A stretch of 64,000 bases of DNA from Ephydatia muelleri (lineage: Eukaryota > Porifera > Demospongiae > Spongillida > Spongillidae). The position numbers were made by a program, and so were the translations under genes. Shown one piece after another: positions 43,822 through 54,681 of this stretch; position 1 is the stretch's first letter, and the number at the start of each line of letters is the position of its first letter. The notes beneath the pieces were generated by a model, which was not told the origin of the DNA, did not search any database, and saw only the letters and a list, made by a program, of their open reading frames with translations. The DNA lies in contig JABACO010000001.1 of NCBI GenBank assembly GCA_013339895.1, positions 26,727,631 to 26,791,630 of the forward strand. The letters are read 5' to 3'.

Positions 43822-44868
43822 ATGGCAGCTCCGAGTACGTTGGGAACCATCGGGCCTTACGACCGCGGTTCGGAAGAGTGGTCGGCCTACTGTGAGCGGG
43901 TCCTGATCTACCTCAGCGCGAACGCAGTCGAGGATGCAGACAGGCAGCGCGCAGTGTTCCTAAGCGTCTGCGGAGCACAGACATATCAGCTCATTCGCAG
44001 CTTGGTGGTTCCAGCCAAGCCCTCGGACAAAACGCTGAAAGAGCTCATGGATTTGGTGAAGGAACATTTGCAGCCCGCTCCTTCAGTTATCATGCAGCGC
44101 TTTAACTTCAACGGTCGGATGCAAAAGGGGGAAGAAGCAGTGGCGGAGTATGTCGCGGAGCTGCGTCGCATCGCAGAGCATTGCGAGTTTAAGGACGCGT
44201 TGGACGAAATGCTCAGGGATCGTCTGGTGTCCGGCATCAAGGACACCCGAGTTCAAAGACGGCTGTTGGCGGAGCCTAAACTCACCTTCGCTAAGGCCCT
44301 AGAGATTGCTCAGGCGGCAGAGTTGGCCGAGAAAGGCGCCCGCATGCTACAGCCCCAACTAGTGACGGAGTCGGCATCGGTTAACAAGATAGTTCAACCA
44401 GTTTCGAGGCCTTGTTATCGCTGTGGGGGAAAGCACTCTAGTGATGACTGCAAGTGCAAGGACTGGGTCTGCAAAGCGTGTGGCAAAATGGGTCACATCG
44501 CTCGCGTGTGCAGGAGCAAGGGCAGATCTACCGCCAAGAGCAAGAAAGGTAGAAACAAGAGGGGCAATAGTCAAACAGGCGGTGAAGACCACGGAACAGA
44601 AGACTCGTCGGAGGAAGTGCATACTCTGTTCCATTTCAAGGAGAAGGGACACCCGCCCCTAATGGTTACGGTGGAACTGAACAATTCTAGCCTACGTATG
44701 GAGATCGACACTGGTGCGGCGGTCTCTATAATCAGCGAGACCACGTATACAGGCTTGTGGTCGAAGAATGTCAGACCTCCGCTTCTCCAGTCTACGGTGT
44801 TGCTTCGAACCTACACTGGGGAGGTGTTGTCGGTGAAAGGGCAGGTTATGGTGAACGCCATGTACTAG
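43822..44868 (+). CDS. Gag plus aspartic protease, unit 2
   Basis: The translation is identical to unit 1 (offset 4465 bp), including the in-frame TAG, here at 44866-44868. Confidence 0.9.
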   Translation: MAAPSTLGTIGPYDRGSEEWSAYCERVLIYLSANAVEDADRQRAVFLSVCGAQTYQLIRSLVVPAKPSDKTLKELMDLVKEHLQPAPSVIMQRFNFNGRMQKGEEAVAEYVAELRRIAEHCEFKDALDEMLRDRLVSGIKDTRVQRRLLAEPKLTFAKALEIAQAAELAEKGARMLQPQLVTESASVNKIVQPVSRPCYRCGGKHSSDDCKCKDWVCKACGKMGHIARVCRSKGRSTAKSKKGRNKRGNSQTGGEDHGTEDSSEEVHTLFHFKEKGHPPLMVTVELNNSSLRMEIDTGAAVSIISETTYTGLWSKNVRPPLLQSTVLLRTYTGEVLSVKGQVMVNAMY

Positions 44869-45657
44869 GATCAGGCACGACAACTGCGATTGCTTGTGGT
44901 TCGTGGTAACGGTCCATCGCTGTTGGGTAGAGACTGGTTGTCAGCTTTGAACATCAACTTGCAAGAATTGTCTGTTCTGCACACGGGAGGCATCATGAAC
45001 CTTCAAGGCATCTTGGACAGCCATGCGGAACTTTTTAAGGATGAGCTTGGACTGGTCAAGGGTACCAAGGTGAAGCTCTACGTCGATGACTCTTGCCAAC
45101 CTGCTTTCTTCAAGGCTAGAACAGTACCGTACGCCTTGCGGAAAAAGGTGGAGGCTGAGTTAGACAGGCTGGTCAAAATTGGTGTTATAGAAAAGGTCCA
45201 GTTCTCGGCATGGGCAGCCCCAATAGTGCCAATCCTCAAGCGTGATGGCAATCTGCGCATCTGTGGGGACTACAAGCTCACTGTCAACAAAGCAGCCATA
45301 GTGGACAAGTACCCTCTTCCTCGAATTGAAGACATACTCTCCTCGTTAGGGAACGCTAAGGTCTTCAGTAAATTGGATCTGGCCAATGCATACTTGCAGC
45401 TACCTCTGGAAGAAGAGTCAAAGGAGTACGTCACAATCTCCACCCATCAAGGACTGTACAGGTACAATCGACTTCCCTTCGGAGTGTCTTCGGCACCAGC
45501 AATATTTCAGCGTACCATGGAGTCATTGTTGGCAGGCATACCAAATGTTTCCGTCTATACATTGATGATCTCCTGGTGTCTGGTAGTACGGAGGAGGAAC
45601 ATTTGCACACCCTGGAAGCAGTCCTGGATCGTCTTAGCAATGCTGGTATTAAGTTAA
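44869..45657 (+). pseudogene. Pol part 1 (RT N-terminal half), unit 2
   Basis: Identical to unit 1, with the same frame shift before the YIDD block (about 45540-45565). Confidence 0.85.
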
Positions 45658-47996
45658 AGCTCTCCAAGTGCTTTTTCTTGTTGCCTTCGGTCGAGTACCT
45701 GGGTCATGTAATTTCCGCAGAAGGAATCCGCCCATCAACAGAGAAAACTCGAGCCATATCTAATGCCCCAGCACCTCAAAACATCACACAGTTAAGGTCC
45801 TTCCTGGGTCTACTTAACTATTACGGCAAGTTCCTGCCAAACCTATCAAGTGTGCTGGCCCCGTTGTATACCTTGTTGCAGAAAGGCAGTTCCTGGAAGT
45901 GGGAAAAGGAACAGAAGGATGCATTCTTCAAGGCCAAGCAAATGCTTACGTCAGCGAAAGTCCTTATCCTTTTCGATCCCAAAAAGGAGCTACTGCTGGC
46001 TAGTGATGCCTCGCCTTATGGGATTGGTGCTGTGCTCTCTCACCGGATGGAAGATGGCTCGGAGAAGCCAATAGCATTTGCTTCACGCAGCCTGTCCCAG
46101 GCGGAGAGGAAATACTCCCAGTTAGAGAAGGAGGGTCTAGCTGTTGTGTTTGGAGTTAGCAAGTTTCAGCTCTATCTTTTGGGTAGAAATTTCACTATTC
46201 TCTCTGACCACAAACCGCTGCAATACATCTTCAGCACAGACCGAACCATTTCACCTATGGCATCGTCACGGATTCAACGTTGGGCGTTAACTCTGAGTGC
46301 TTACTGCTATCAGATTGAGTTCAAGCCTGGAAGCCAGCAAGGCAATGCGGATGCACTGAGTAGGCTCCCACTGGACGAGGCACCCAAGGATGTTCCGGTT
46401 CCGGGAGATACCATCTGCTTGATGGAAGCTTTGGATAGCTGCGGTCCAGTTACGGCTGCAGTAATCAAGTCCTGGACCGACAAGGACCCTGTCCTGTCAC
46501 GTGTTAGAAATTTGGTACGCCACGGCAATTGGTCAGCAGCTCCTCAACACCCAGATTTTCAACCCTTCCTTCAGAGACAGTTGGATCTCAGCGTGGAAGG
46601 TGATTGCCTGCTTTGGGGGTGTCGCGTAGTGGTGCCAAAGGTTGGAAGAGAAAAGGTGTTGGAAATGTTACATGACTCCCACCCAGGCATCACAAGGATG
46701 AAGGCTATCGCCAGAAGTACAGTCTGGTGGCCAGGAATTGACAATGCACTGGAAACTAAAGTGAAGACTTGTCAAGCCTGTCAGAGTAATAGGAAGTCTC
46801 CACCCTTGTCATTACTTCATCCGTGGGAATTCCCGGCTCGCCCCTGGTCTCGTCTCCATGTAGACTTCGCTGGACCATTTCTTGGAAAGCAGTTCATCGT
46901 GCTAGTGGATTCTTTTTCCAAGTGGTTGGAAGTTGCAGTGGTCTCTTCCTGTTCCTCCCTGCAAGCTATCAGATTCTTGCGTCACGTGTTTTCGACTCAT
47001 GGGTTGCCTGAAATGCTGATCTCAGACAACGGCACAGCATTCACGTCTGCAGAATTTAAAACTTTTGTAGCTCACAATGGTGTCCGTCATTTAACTAGCG
47101 CTCCGTACCATCCGGCTACAAATGGCTTGGCGGAAAGAGCAGTCCAGACATTTAAGGAAGCTCTCCAGAAAACTTCTGGAGACATTGAGACAAGACTGGC
47201 GAGATTCTTGTTCAGCTACAGAACGACACCACATACTACCACTGGCGTTTCGCCTGCAGAGCTTTTGCTAGGCCGCAAGCCTCATACGTTACTCGACAAT
47301 CTGCACCCGGATCTCACGTCGAAGGTAGCCAAAAGCCAGGAAAGGCAGAAGAGAGATCACGACAGTCATGCCAGGCCTAGGTCTTTCCAAGTTAGCGATC
47401 CAGTTTATGTCAGGAATTTTAGTGGCTCTCCGCAATGGCTCCCAGGGGTGGTGGAGGGTTTTTCTAAACTGGCGCTGCTGGTGAAGATGCAGGATGGGAG
47501 GACTTGTCGTCGACACATCGATCATGTGAGGCCACGTGCTGTTGCATCTGTGGAAGAGGAGAAGCTAGGCAGAACGGAAGGAGAAAGTAATTTGGTAGAC
47601 TTCCTTCCAGACCTCGCGTTTAGTGTTGAGAGGGAGGCGGAGCTTCCAGCCGGGAAAGAACAACCCGCTGTAGAAGTACAACTGGCTGCAGAAGAACAAC
47701 CCGCGGCAGAACAGCCGCTGGAGGCGGTAGGCGATCAGGGTCATAGTGAAATTTCTGCCGAACCACAGTCGAGTGTTACCCAGGTTGACAGTGCAGTCTC
47801 AGAACAGGTGCTGGAGGAGCAACAAAGTCTGCAGCCTAAGAATTCTACTTCACCAGTGACAGTAGTTCCGGCTGATGTCTCCCTGGAGGCGGAGCAACCT
47901 CCACCGCCAGCCCCGCCCAGACGTTCATCTCGTCGACGTCACCCCCCAGACCGCTTTGGGCTAACAGGAGAGGAGTGTAGTATACGTCAATGCTGA
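45555..47996 (+). CDS. Pol part 2 (RT end, RNase H, integrase), unit 2
   Basis: The translation is identical to unit 1; the frame closes inside LTR 3. Confidence 0.9.
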   Translation, partial: LYIDDLLVSGSTEEEHLHTLEAVLDRLSNAGIKLKLSKCFFLLPSVEYLGHVISAEGIRPSTEKTRAISNAPAPQNITQLRSFLGLLNYYGKFLPNLSSVLAPLYTLLQKGSSWKWEKEQKDAFFKAKQMLTSAKVLILFDPKKELLLASDASPYGIGAVLSHRMEDGSEKPIAFASRSLSQAERKYSQLEKEGLAVVFGVSKFQLYLLGRNFTILSDHKPLQYIFSTDRTISPMASSRIQRWALTLSAYCYQIEFKPGSQQGNADALSRLPLDEAPKDVPVPGDTICLMEALDSCGPVTAAVIKSWTDKDPVLSRVRNLVRHGNWSAAPQHPDFQPFLQRQLDLSVEGDCLLWGCRVVVPKVGREKVLEMLHDSHPGITRMKAIARSTVWWPGIDNALETKVKTCQACQSNRKSPPLSLLHPWEFPARPWSRLHVDFAGPFLGKQFIVLVDSFSKWLEVAVVSSCSSLQAIRFLRHVFSTHGLPEMLISDNGTAFTSAEFKTFVAHNGVRHLTSAPYHPATNGLAERAVQTFKEALQKTSGDIETRLARFLFSYRTTPHTTTGVSPAELLLGRKPHTLLDNLHPDLTSKVAKSQERQKRDHDSHARPRSFQVSDPVYVRNFSGSPQWLPGVVEGFSKLALLVKMQDGRTCRRHIDHVRPRAVASVEEEKLGRTEGESNLVDFLPDLAFSVEREAELPAGKEQPAVEVQLAAEEQPAAEQPLEAVGDQGHSEISAEPQSSVTQVDSAVSEQVLEEQQSLQPKNSTSPVTVVPADVSLEAEQPPPPAPPRRSSRRRHPPDRFGLTGEECSIRQC

Positions 47997-48234
47997 CGTA
48001 ATGTGTTGTGACCCTATCAGCCGGACTTCATTAGAACAATAGTCTTTGTGCGCAAGCCAGAGGCGGCTGCCGAACATTCTAGATGAGCGCTTACTATTTA
48101 TATGTTTGTCATTGTGCACTGAGTCAGTCTGTGTGTCCTGAGTTTTGTATCGTGCATTGCAGTGTAGATTATAGTTGTGTGCCGCGTCCTCTACTCGAGC
48201 GTGCAACTAGGATTCGCGTCGGGGCGATACTACA
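47976..48234 (+). repeat. LTR 3
   Basis: Differs from LTR 1 and LTR 2 by TTACTATTTA for TTACCATTTA. It ends GCGATACTACA and is followed by TATGG. Confidence 0.95.
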
Positions 48235-48239
48235 TATGG

Positions 48240-48436
48240 TAATATTGAAACCCAGTGAGCGAAATGACAAAGGTTGTGTACTAACACCTTCAAAGATTGG
48301 ACTGATGCTCGTCACAGAATGCTGACATTTAGTGTCTGGTAGGTATTGGGAAGTATTAAGAGATCTGAAGGCAATGAAAACAAGGCAACAAGAAACAATC
48401 ACTGGACTGTTAAATTGAAATAAACCATACACAATC

Positions 48437-48470
<34 letters not shown>

Positions 48471-49358
48471 TCACACAAACTATAACACACACACAAACAC
48501 ACACATACACAAACTACAAACTTCACACACAGTGTCTGAAGTCTGAACGTCTGGTGGTTATTGGGAAACAATACAGGCAATAAAGGCAAGGCAACAAGAC
48601 ACTCACTCGACTGTTGAATTTGAAAGAAGCTCACACAATCTTTTACACACATGTTCACACATGTGCGCAAGTGTTCAGTCAATCTCTGCATATCACAAAA
48701 GAGCAAATAGCTCTAACTACTTTACACATAATATGAGGCCAAAAAGTTAGCAACTACTTGTGCACAAAGACTTAATGCTCTTCACTGAATGCTGACATCT
48801 TAGTGTCCTGGGTTAGAAGGAAGAAGTAAAGGCATGGCTGAAACGCTTACAATAAACAGTACCTGCATTCGGCAATTGTATTCTAATAGAAGCACTCATG
48901 CACTGTTTGTTTATGAAGTCATACCAACGATACACATGCTCACACAACATCTCTACACAGACACATGCGCATACAGTGATAGAGTCACCCTACATTTACT
49001 TGTGATGAACAAACAAGGGTTTGGAACTTATAAAACTCTAAAGATTGGAGTTAGAGATAGAACAGAATGCTGACAGTTTATTGTCTGGATTAAGACAGAT
49101 AGAATAAAGAATCTGAATGCATGAAGGTAAGGACACAAGAAACAGTACTGAATTGCTGAACTAAAGTTCATCTAAAGATTACACTGAACGCTCTTCACTA
49201 AATGTTGACTGTTTAATTATTGCCTGGAGTTATTTGGAAGGAATGATTAGCTTAGAAAATGGTACCAAAACTACTGTAGTAGTTGATTTCAAAAGGATCA
49301 TGTAGACACATCAACACACAACATGCTACACACAACACAATACACACACACACACACC

Positions 49359-49393
<35 letters not shown>

Positions 49394-49895
49394 ATTATAA
49401 GATGATAATAGGCATTACCCCAGTTACATGCTCTTGAAAGCATTGTTTTGAATGAGTGCATGCAGGTCGTACGTAGCTATACCCGCTAACACAGTACATG
49501 TACAGTGGAGAACATCATACTTGTTTGTGTGTGTGTGTGATTGTGTGTGTTAGCTTGTGTGTGATTATTGTGTGTGTGAGTGTGTGTGTGTGAACTTGTG
49601 TGTTTGTGAGTGTGTGTGTGTGTGTTAGTTTGTGTGTGTGTGATGTGTGTGTTAGCTTGTGTGATTGTGTGTGTGTGATGTGCGTGTTAGCTTTTGTGAT
49701 TGTGTGTGTGTGTGAGTGTGTGTGTGTGTGATTTCTTTCTGTTTAACAGTCCAGTGACTTTTTCTTGTTGTCTAGTCTTCATTGCCTTCAGATCTTTTGA
49801 TACTTCCCAAACCAGCAGTCACTACCATGTCAGCATTTAATGATGAACACTCAGTGTTGAATACCAAATCTTTGAAAGTGGTAGTATGAAACCAC
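48240..49895. repeat. Degenerate repeat block with inverted ends
   Basis: The segment GAATGCTGACATTTAGTGTCTGG ... CACTGGACTGTTAAA is repeated several times in diverged form (48310, 48520, 48790, 49065, 49200). It reappears in reverse at 49740-49880. CA and GT microsatellites lie between. Possibly an old inverted-repeat element in which the retrotransposon inserted at the left edge. No coding content. Confidence 0.6.
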
Positions 49896-49899
49896 TATA

Positions 49900-50364
49900 C
49901 TATAGTATACAGCACCTTGAATTGCCATACTGTTTCACTTGCATGACTGCCATTTTTAAGATGCAACTGCACAATTGACACCTTCTGCGCATTCGTAAGC
50001 CTTTGCTTATAGAACCCAGTAACAAGGCCATCCTGGTGGTCTCCTCCTCTAAGGAGATGCTCCCACCTCTACCATCCGTTGATTCTATTTTAGTTTCTTC
50101 GTCTGCAGAGGAGTCAAGCTGTGTGGAAGAACAGAGATACTTATTTGTATCCCTGAGGTCGAAAACAAACTCGAACACTGGACAGGTCCTACAATGGTAG
50201 ATAGTTTGTTCATGTTTATTGTATGTGATGCTGGTTTGTGTTTCTTTTTCATTTTTCTGTATTGTGGTGAGCTCACTCAATCTGTTTACTGTGGCTTGTT
50301 TTTTATTATTTAGAGTAATGAGAAAGTATTCATATATATATGCTTCTGGCTCAAACTGGTTCAA
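49900..50364 (-). CDS. 154-codon ORF, unrecognised
   Basis: It reads from MNQFEPEAYIYEYFL to YGNSRCCIL with normal amino-acid composition and a CRTCPVFEFVFDLRD stretch. There are no membrane spans and no family match. An acceptor-like ACAAGCCACAG near 50290 suggests that it could be an exon. It may also be chance. Confidence 0.25.
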   Translation of the reverse strand: MNQFEPEAYIYEYFLITLNNKKQATVNRLSELTTIQKNEKETQTSITYNKHEQTIYHCRTCPVFEFVFDLRDTNKYLCSSTQLDSSADEETKIESTDGRGGSISLEEETTRMALLLGSISKGLRMRRRCQLCSCILKMAVMQVKQYGNSRCCIL

Positions 50365-50399
50365 GCATGTGAACAGAGTTTAACCTGAAGGCCAGAAAC

Positions 50400-51047
50400 A
50401 AAAAGAAACCATTTGAAGCATTGAGGTGGTGGTTAGGGTTGGACACATCTGGTGGGTCTCTGTGTCCTGTCTGCTCTGAGAAAGCCCTGGACCCCCTTGG
50501 GCATCATGCCATTACATGTACTCATGAGGCGATGTAGTGACCCAACATAACCTGTTGCGGGATGTTGTGGCTAACCTTTTCCGTCAGGCCCACATGGGAG
50601 TCACAGTTGAGGTGGGCTATGGTCTTACATCTGATGGTAGCCTCTCACGTCCTGCAGATGTCCTGGTAGCAAGATGGGAGAGGGGATTGCCTGCGGCTTT
50701 GGACATAACTGTGACATCCCCACTTACTCCTGACATCCTTGATGAGTCTTGTTCGACAGCTGGGATAGCTGCAGTAGCTGCAGAGTCCTGCAGACATGTT
50801 GCTAATGATGTAAAGTGTGCTGATTTGGGGTGGACCTGTGTTCTATTGGCTGTGGAAACTTATGGGAATTGGTGTAGTGAGGCCCAAGAGACATTTCTCT
50901 CTTCTTGCTGCAAGCCACAGTGTGACAAAATCAAAGGCAGTAGCCGACATTTATGGCCGTCTAAAACTCACCTTAGTAAGATCTGTGGCCAGGGTTATCC
51001 TGCCTAGGGGTCTGTTGTGTTTTCTTGGAAATCAGGATTTCAAATGA
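50400..51047 (+). pseudogene. Retroelement tail with CCHC-like motif and PD-(D/E)XK-like domain
   Basis: It begins WWLGLDTSGGSLCPVCSEKA, then LGHHAITC (a C..C..H..C zinc motif). After a 1-nt shift near 50527 come HNLLRDVVANLFRQAHMGV, EVGYGLTSDGSLSRPADVLV, WERGLPAALDITVTSPL and AVETYGNW. A second shift near 50905 leads to the DIYGRLKLTLVRSVARVIL end. The order matches the end of RT-bearing ORFs in marine invertebrates. The nuclease role is inferred. Confidence 0.7.
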
Positions 51048-51049
51048 AT

Positions 51050-52256
51050 ATGATTACACAGGCACAACTATAAATCAGCTAACAACTACAGCTAGTGTAC
51101 GCTAAAACAAGAGAAAAAGAAGTGACTCAGAACACATGGTGTATGTGTTAAATACTCCAAGAAGACATAATGGCTTCAGGTTACATGGTCCATGGTCAGA
51201 ACAGGGTCTAAGGCCAATATAATTAGGTCATGCATATACATGTATAAATCTCTAGGTTAAGAAGTATGCTGTTTTTGTAAAAAATATGAATATATGAAAT
51301 ATCTATGTATTCTTGTATCTAGAACCGAAATAGTAAATAGAACTTCAATTGTGGGCCATAAACACACACTCCTTGTACTACTTTTGCTGCAACGTGCAAA
51401 CATTGTAGGTAAGCCCTACATGTAGCTCCGCGTTTGAAGTAAAGAGTGGCGAACACTCCCCACTGGTGGAATTACCTTAATGTACCCTATGTGAAAATTG
51501 ACATTAGAACACTAATACCTATGTTCTAATAATAGCTAGGCACACGCTAACTGTGAGTCTTCCATTCTCGAGTAATAGTAAATATACATGCGCATATACA
51601 GAAATTTGTATTGCAGGCCTTGTGTCTGTGCGTTTTTATGTAGATGTGTGGGTCGTGGTGTGTATTTGTGTACATATGTGTGTATGTGTGTGTGGTCTTT
51701 GTGTGTGTGTACATGTGGTGTACGTGTGTACATGTAGTGTATGTGTGTACATGTAGTGTATGTGTGTACATGTAGTGTATATGTGTGTGCACATGCTGGG
51801 CAGTGTTTGTGTGTATGTGCATATGTGTATGTGTTTGTGTGTGGTGTGTGTATGCATGTAAATAATGCTTATAAATACTAACGTTTGAAAAACACATATA
51901 CGTGCTAATATGTATTTTTTTAATATATTACGGTCGGTTTCAGTTCTTAAATTTTTAAGTGGCTTTACTACCAGGATCCTACTCACCCAAGCAACCAACC
52001 TTCCCAGCGGACCATATGTTCCCACCATTTCCTGAAACCAGCAACCATCCTACCCTCCCCAGCAACCATCCTACCCTCCCCAGCAACCATCCTACCCTCC
52101 CCAGCAACCATCCTACTCTCCCTAGCAAGCATCCTACTATCGTATATAGCCATGTAACAAACGTGCATGCATGTACACAGGCCCATGTTCTTTTATAGGT
52201 GTTATGCAGGTATATAGACCCTAGCTGGAATTGTTTACGATGTCCTTCAGTAGTTT
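51050..52256. other. No gene; GT-rich microsatellite
   Basis: A (GT)n / GTGTACATGTAGT region spans about 51640-51865; the Thr-His ORFs on the minus strand are artefacts of it. No other signal except the minisatellite listed next. Confidence 0.5.
52039..52139. repeat. 21-bp minisatellite, about 5 copies
   Basis: The unit CAGCAACCATCCTACCCTCCC repeats five times, the last copies with T and G variants (codes NHPTLPS in one frame). Confidence 0.9.
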
Positions 52257-52264
52257 CTTCCAAC
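52257..52264. repeat. hAT target-site duplication, left
   Basis: CTTCCAAC, repeated exactly at 54313-54320. Confidence 0.95.
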
Positions 52265-54312
52265 CAGGGTTGCCGTAGGCCAGCCAGGGGTCTGGCCTGA
52301 GGCCGGCCGACCTGACTGCCTGGCCTGATAGGCCGACCTGTCAGGCCAATCAATTATAAATTATTCGGTGTTCAATTAATTGATACGCATGCAAAGTGAT
52401 TATGCCTCCGCTATGTCGATCGACAATTCTCCTGGTCCATCATCTTTAAACACTCCTCTGCCTTCCACTCATCACCTCAAACCCTCAAACCTTGTTCTAA
52501 CCCCGATCTGTGGGAATAAAACTCCGAGGAGCTTGTTAGATTTGTACCTATGCGAAAGCTGAGCGGTAGCTCTAACACATCCGCTGTCTGGTCCCAATTT
52601 CAAGATTCATACATCAAAGGAGAAAAGTTACGCGGATAAAGCTTGGTGTGTTTATTGCCACAAGCCGTTCGCCAGGGAACACTCTACTCTTTTTAGGCAC
52701 ATTGAACGGAATCACAAGGATCAATTAAAGAAAGAAGACTCAGTAGTGTGTTCCAAAAAAGAAAAGACAATTCTGACAGCCAAGAAATCGCAGCTGGAGC
52801 AGTATTTTACATCTCAAATCCCGCCTCTCACAAAAAATGAGCAGGATAAAGCCATGAAACTCTTAGCACATGCATGGTGCGAAAATTTACTTCCCCCAGT
52901 TCTTGCCGACAGTCTAACTTTCAGTGAATAGTTTCATGCATTTCAAGAGGTTCCTTTGAGATGCCTGGCAGGACAAAGATCACCAAAATGATAGATGAGT
53001 TGTATGAGGATATGTTGAAGTAGAAGGACATGCAGAAGCAATCCAGTTCTGTTTCGCTCACAACAGATGCAGCAAAGATGCCAACAGGTGACTCATATGA
53101 TGTTGCCATCACAGGCCACTGGATCAGTTCAGGTTGGGAACTGCTGTCAGCTGTGTTGGCCATAAGCATCAGTAATGTTTCACATACTGCACAGGAGATT
53201 GGATCACTCATTATGGAATTGGGGATCAAGTATACATTAGATGATAGGCTGGATGCAATTGCTACTGACAATGGTGCAAGTTTTGTGGCCGCCATGGAAG
53301 ACTTGCTGGAGAATGGGATATGTGAAGAACATGTGCGATGTGCTTGTCATACTCTCCAATTGTCAATAAAAAAACCATATTGACCCACCAAAGCCAAAGA
53401 ATGCCTCTGCATCAACAAATGCAACTAGTGGCTGACACCTCTACAACAGCAGACAATCAAACAGCAACTTCTGAAGGAAATGTTTGCTGTAGCAGGGGTT
53501 CCTTTTAATAATGATGCATTAGAAAAAGATGGATCAAATGTGCCAAATCCCACAAAGTGAAGACCATTTGAGGACTGCATGTGATTTTCTAGATGATTAT
53601 GATGATGAATCTACTAAAGCTGCTAGGCAGGCTAACAGTGATGAACAAGATGCATATAGAAGTCTTTGTGACACAGTTAAGGAGGAGTAAGATCTTTGGC
53701 TTCGACTCCATGAGATCAGAGCAGTAGATTCTACAACCTATTTAGATCCTATTGCAATACTTGCACGGAAGTACCTCGCTATTCCAGCTTCATCTGCCCC
53801 TTCAGAACATGTTTTTTCAAGAGCCAAGTTGATCCAGGAGCGTCAACGATGGAATCTACTTCCCCAACGGCTGGAAGCATCAATTATGCTAAAGCATAAT
53901 GCATGGCTGCTTCGAATACATTAAGCCAATATTATGTACACTCTTGCTCAGTCGCTACACATGAATACAACGGTATTTGAATTCTGCTGCTTTTTGTCAG
54001 TTATTAATTATGAATGATTTACAATCGTGCATTTGGTGAATGTGTAAAGTAATTTCAGGACTTCGAATTTGTATTTATTGGTTGCACCAAATCCTCCGTA
54101 ATAAGATATTATAATACTTGTGTATACTGAATATAAAAATGTAATTAGGAATGAAGGATTTGAATGCACCATTTGACGTCAATAATAGTTGATGAATTGA
54201 GTTTTCAATCAGAAGCCCGCCTAACATATTGCATGATGCTTAGGGTGGGCGTGGTCCGGCCTGATAGGTTAGACCCCTGGCCTGACAGGCCGGCTGGCCT
54301 TTGGCAACCCTG
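52265..54312 (+). mobile_element. hAT-type DNA transposon, decayed coding region
   Basis: 2048 bp with inverted ends CAGGGTTGCC...GGCAACCCTG, subterminal GGCCTG/CAGGCC motifs and an 8-bp target duplication CTTCCAAC, all typical of hAT. The plus strand carries BED finger, catalytic-core and dimerisation pieces in the right order but with several stops. Confidence 0.95.
52620..53925 (+). pseudogene. hAT transposase remnant
   Basis: A BED finger is at about 52640-52720 (CVYCHKPFAREHSTLFRHIERNH: C-x2-C...H-x4-H). A core piece at 53036-53383 has SLTTDAAKM, ITGHWIS, ATDNGASFVAA and the CACHTLQL motif. A C-terminal dimerisation (hATC) piece at about 53735-53925 has ARKYLAIPASSAPSEHVFS and ends LRIH, then a stop. 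Between them are several stops and shifts, so it is not functional as read. Confidence 0.85.
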
Positions 54313-54489
54313 CTTCCAACTCCTTTTCATGGCTGCCATATCTTGAGCCAGTTTTGGGGAACAGAAATGCAATTCATGCGCACCATGTATGCATTAATTT
54401 CATTGGCGCGTGAACTGTGAAACAACGGATGCGGATGTGCGCGATATATAGATATTATATTGCCGGTTAATTTCAGCAATGTGTCATTA

Positions 54490-54650
54490 ATTTCTACCAT
54501 GCTACATTCTACACAATACATGAACTACGACATGCATGAATTAATGTTCGAAATTTCTACCGTGCTACGTTCTATGAACTACGACATGCAAGAATTAATG
54601 TTCGAAATTTCTACCATGTTACGTTCTATGAACTACGACATGCATGAAGC
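54490..54650. repeat. Tandem repeat, three copies of about 55-60 bp
   Basis: Unit TTTCTACC.TG.TACGTTCTATGAACTACGACATGCA.GAATTAATGTTCGAAA, with one longer first copy. Confidence 0.9.
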
Positions 54651-54681
54651 CGAATAACTATGATTGTGCGTCTGCCATCAA

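Larger units (their letters stand above)
39046..48234 (+). mobile_element. Ty3/gypsy LTR retrotransposon, head-to-tail dimer
   Basis: Three 259-bp LTRs (39046, 43511, 47976) separate two 4206-bp internal regions, so the period is exactly 4465 bp. One TATGG duplication flanks the whole 9189-bp array. I noticed no difference between the two internal regions; the third LTR has one (C to T near 48094). Each unit codes gag with CCHC knuckles and an aspartic protease, then RT, RNase H and integrase. The order protease-RT-RNase H-integrase defines Ty3/gypsy. Near-identity points to very recent formation or to an assembly duplication. Confidence 0.95.

Noticed and set aside
39046..48234. Endogenous retrovirus with envelope gene
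   Set aside because: No third ORF or membrane-protein frame lies between integrase and the LTR; it is a plain Ty3/gypsy element.
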